This document shows, in pieces, positions 62,675 through 64,000 of a stretch of DNA of 64,000 nucleotides; position 1 is the first letter of the stretch; each line of letters begins with the position of its first letter. The notes below the pieces were generated by a model that made no database searches, was not told the DNA's origin, and saw only the letters and a list, made by a program, of their open reading frames with translations. A program made the position numbers and the translations under genes. Source of the DNA: an uncultured Clostridia bacterium (GTDB lineage Bacteria > Bacillota > Clostridia > Lachnospirales > CAG-274); contig CALWSP010000006.1 in NCBI GenBank assembly GCA_944384235.1, positions 124,001-188,000 on the forward strand. The letters run 5' to 3'.

Positions 62675-63871
62675 ATGAAAAATCATATGAGTTTATTATT
62701 TAAACTAATTTTAGGCATCTTAGCTGGTATTGTGCTTGGCTCAATAAGTGCCTTTGTAGGCGATAACATACTATACATAGGTTTTGTTCGCCTCTTTGTA
62801 ACTTTCACAAATCTGTTTTCAACTTTCCTAAGCTTCATAATTCCTTTAATAATTATTAGCTTTGTTGCTGTTGGTATGGCAGATTTAGGTAAAAGAGCAA
62901 ATAAACTTTTTGCCATAACTTTAGGCCTTGCTTATGTTTCAACAATCCTTGCAGGCTTTATATCTTTTTTTGTAGGAAAATTAACTCTAAATAACGTAGT
63001 AACTACAATAAATAACAGCGAAATAGTAGAAAAAACTTTTGAGCCAATATTCACAATACAAGTTGACCCAGTTGTTTCTGTTATGACAGCTTTAGTTCTT
63101 GCTTTCCTCCTAGGCATAGGAATGGCAAATATAAAAGGAACTGGCCTACTTAATGGTATGAGAGATTTACAAAAAATAGTAGAAAATACTATTGCAAAAG
63201 TTTTAATTCCTCTAATACCTTATTACATCGCTGGTCTTTTCTGTAAAATCGGTGCTGAAGGAAAACTAGTTTCAACAATTAAAATGTTTGTAACTTTATT
63301 CTTCCTTATTGTTGTTTTACAACTATTATATATTCTTATCCAATATATAATAGCAAGCATTGTATGTAAGAAAAACCACTTAAAGAGCATAAAAAATGCC
63401 ATTCCAGCATATTTTACAGCCCTTGGAACACAGTCTTCTGCTTCTACCATTCCTGTTGCTTTAGAATGTGCTAGAAAAAATGGAATAAAAGAGGAAGTTG
63501 CAGACTTTTGCATACCACTTTGTGCAACTATTCACCTTGCAGGTGACACAATCTGCCTTGTTTTAGGCTCTATGGGAATTATGGTATCTCAAGGAATAGA
63601 ACCTACAATAACTATGTTCTTTTCTTACATACTTCTTCTTGGTGTAACAATGGTTGCCGCTCCAGGCGTTCCAGGTGGTGGAGTTATGGCAGCACTTGGT
63701 CTTATTGAAAGCATTTTAGGCTTTACAAACCCAATGAAACAGTTAATAATTTCTTTACATCTTTCACAAGATAGCTTTGGAACAGCAACAAACATTATGG
63801 GTGACCAAGCTCTTGCTCTTATTGTAGATAAATTTGATGATTTTACTTCAGCAAAAGAAAATAAAAACTAA
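62675..63871 (+). CDS. dicarboxylate/amino acid:cation symporter (DAACS family)
   Basis: 398 aa, about 8 membrane helices plus two re-entrant hairpins. FLSFIIPLIIISFVAVGMADL near 48 (normally LIxPLVF), YFTALGTQSSASTIPVALECA near 248 (the serine-rich hairpin 1) and FGTATNIMGDQALALIVD near 367 (the NMDG-type motif, here NIMGD) fit the glutamate/dicarboxylate symporters. Substrate is not certain. AAAGGGGTTTT precedes the ATG. The stop overlaps the stop of the convergent deacetylase gene by four bases. Confidence 0.9.
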   Translation: MKNHMSLLFKLILGILAGIVLGSISAFVGDNILYIGFVRLFVTFTNLFSTFLSFIIPLIIISFVAVGMADLGKRANKLFAITLGLAYVSTILAGFISFFVGKLTLNNVVTTINNSEIVEKTFEPIFTIQVDPVVSVMTALVLAFLLGIGMANIKGTGLLNGMRDLQKIVENTIAKVLIPLIPYYIAGLFCKIGAEGKLVSTIKMFVTLFFLIVVLQLLYILIQYIIASIVCKKNHLKSIKNAIPAYFTALGTQSSASTIPVALECARKNGIKEEVADFCIPLCATIHLAGDTICLVLGSMGIMVSQGIEPTITMFFSYILLLGVTMVAAPGVPGGGVMAALGLIESILGFTNPMKQLIISLHLSQDSFGTATNIMGDQALALIVDKFDDFTSAKENKN

Positions 63872-64000
63872 TTCGCAAGTTGGCTTGCATAAACAAATTC
63901 AACATCATTTTTATATTCATTATATATTTCTAAAATAGCTTCAGCAGTTATTTTTCCACCCTCGGCTCCAACGTGCCCTATGGCAAGTGCGGAGCCCTTT
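63868..64000 (-). CDS. divergent polysaccharide deacetylase family protein, C-terminal fragment
   Basis: Only the last 44 codons are in the window. The reading KGSALAIGHVGAEGGKITAE, then AILEIYNEYKNDVEFVYASQL and the TAG stop at 63868-63870 match the end of divergent polysaccharide deacetylases (YibQ-like), where GHxG is the last conserved strand. In sporulating Clostridia such genes often sit with envelope functions. The remainder lies beyond the right edge. Confidence 0.72.
   Translation of the reverse strand, partial: KGSALAIGHVGAEGGKITAEAILEIYNEYKNDVEFVYASQLAN

Overview
The window is a chromosomal segment of a strongly AT-rich, low-GC Gram-positive anaerobe, most likely a spore-forming member of the Clostridia. 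Pointers are SpoIIP, class I two-subunit fumarase, formate-THF ligase with FolD, a NifS/NifU/MnmA cluster under an Rrf2 regulator, a DUF1015 protein, CsaB-type S-layer anchoring, a c-di-GMP-I riboswitch, AGGAGG ribosome binding sites and TTGACA-17-TATAAT promoters. The genus cannot be named from this sequence alone. No prophage, insertion sequence, integrase or CRISPR array was seen.

Layout, left to right. 1-331: start of purC. 561-2807: recD2. 2838-4499: a compact restriction-modification cassette bounded by a perfect 19-bp direct repeat, lying between folD and its terminator. 4491-7998: one-carbon operon fhs - lipoprotein - folD. 8093-9861: a low-molecular-weight phosphatase and a frameshifted EcsC gene. 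10035-12418: two divergent macrodomain-class (SirTM-like) sirtuins, transcribed away from an Rrf2 regulator through overlapping promoters. 12465-14384: a three-domain CbiJ-CbiE-CbiT fusion. 14407-19616: prfB, secA and a DUF1015 gene. 19889-23827: a sugar-acid catabolic module (IlvD/Edd dehydratase, GntP permease, GntR/FCD regulator). 23857-28260: HIT protein, asnB, an AIR-synthase-like protein and nagA. 28357-31544: mnmA, nifU, nifS and an IscR-like regulator. 31714-44653: a 13-kb surface polysaccharide and S-layer-linkage operon. 44777-51660: a rhamnogalacturonan module of AraC regulator, SLH-like acetylesterase and lyase-like enzyme, with adenine deaminase attached. Then tRNA-Arg(CCG), fumarase, efp, murC, two paralogous pilin-like proteins with proline-rich linkers, prs, spoIIP, a c-di-GMP-I riboswitch transcript with no evident coding target, a DAACS-family symporter and the end of a divergent polysaccharide deacetylase.

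How parts fit together. CsaB in the polysaccharide operon would pyruvylate the wall polymer that SLH domains bind, and the rhamnogalacturonan acetylesterase carries SLH-like segments, so the two regions may cooperate in surface display of a pectin-degrading enzyme. The restriction-modification cassette looks like a recent insertion, because the repeat supplies the stop codons of both folD and the methyltransferase. The strongest candidates for undescribed biology are: the c-di-GMP riboswitch that controls a short RNA ending at a second terminator before the next gene's own promoter; the tandem divergent sirtuins; the pilin-like pair; and the paired GCNGC sites in the methyltransferase leader.
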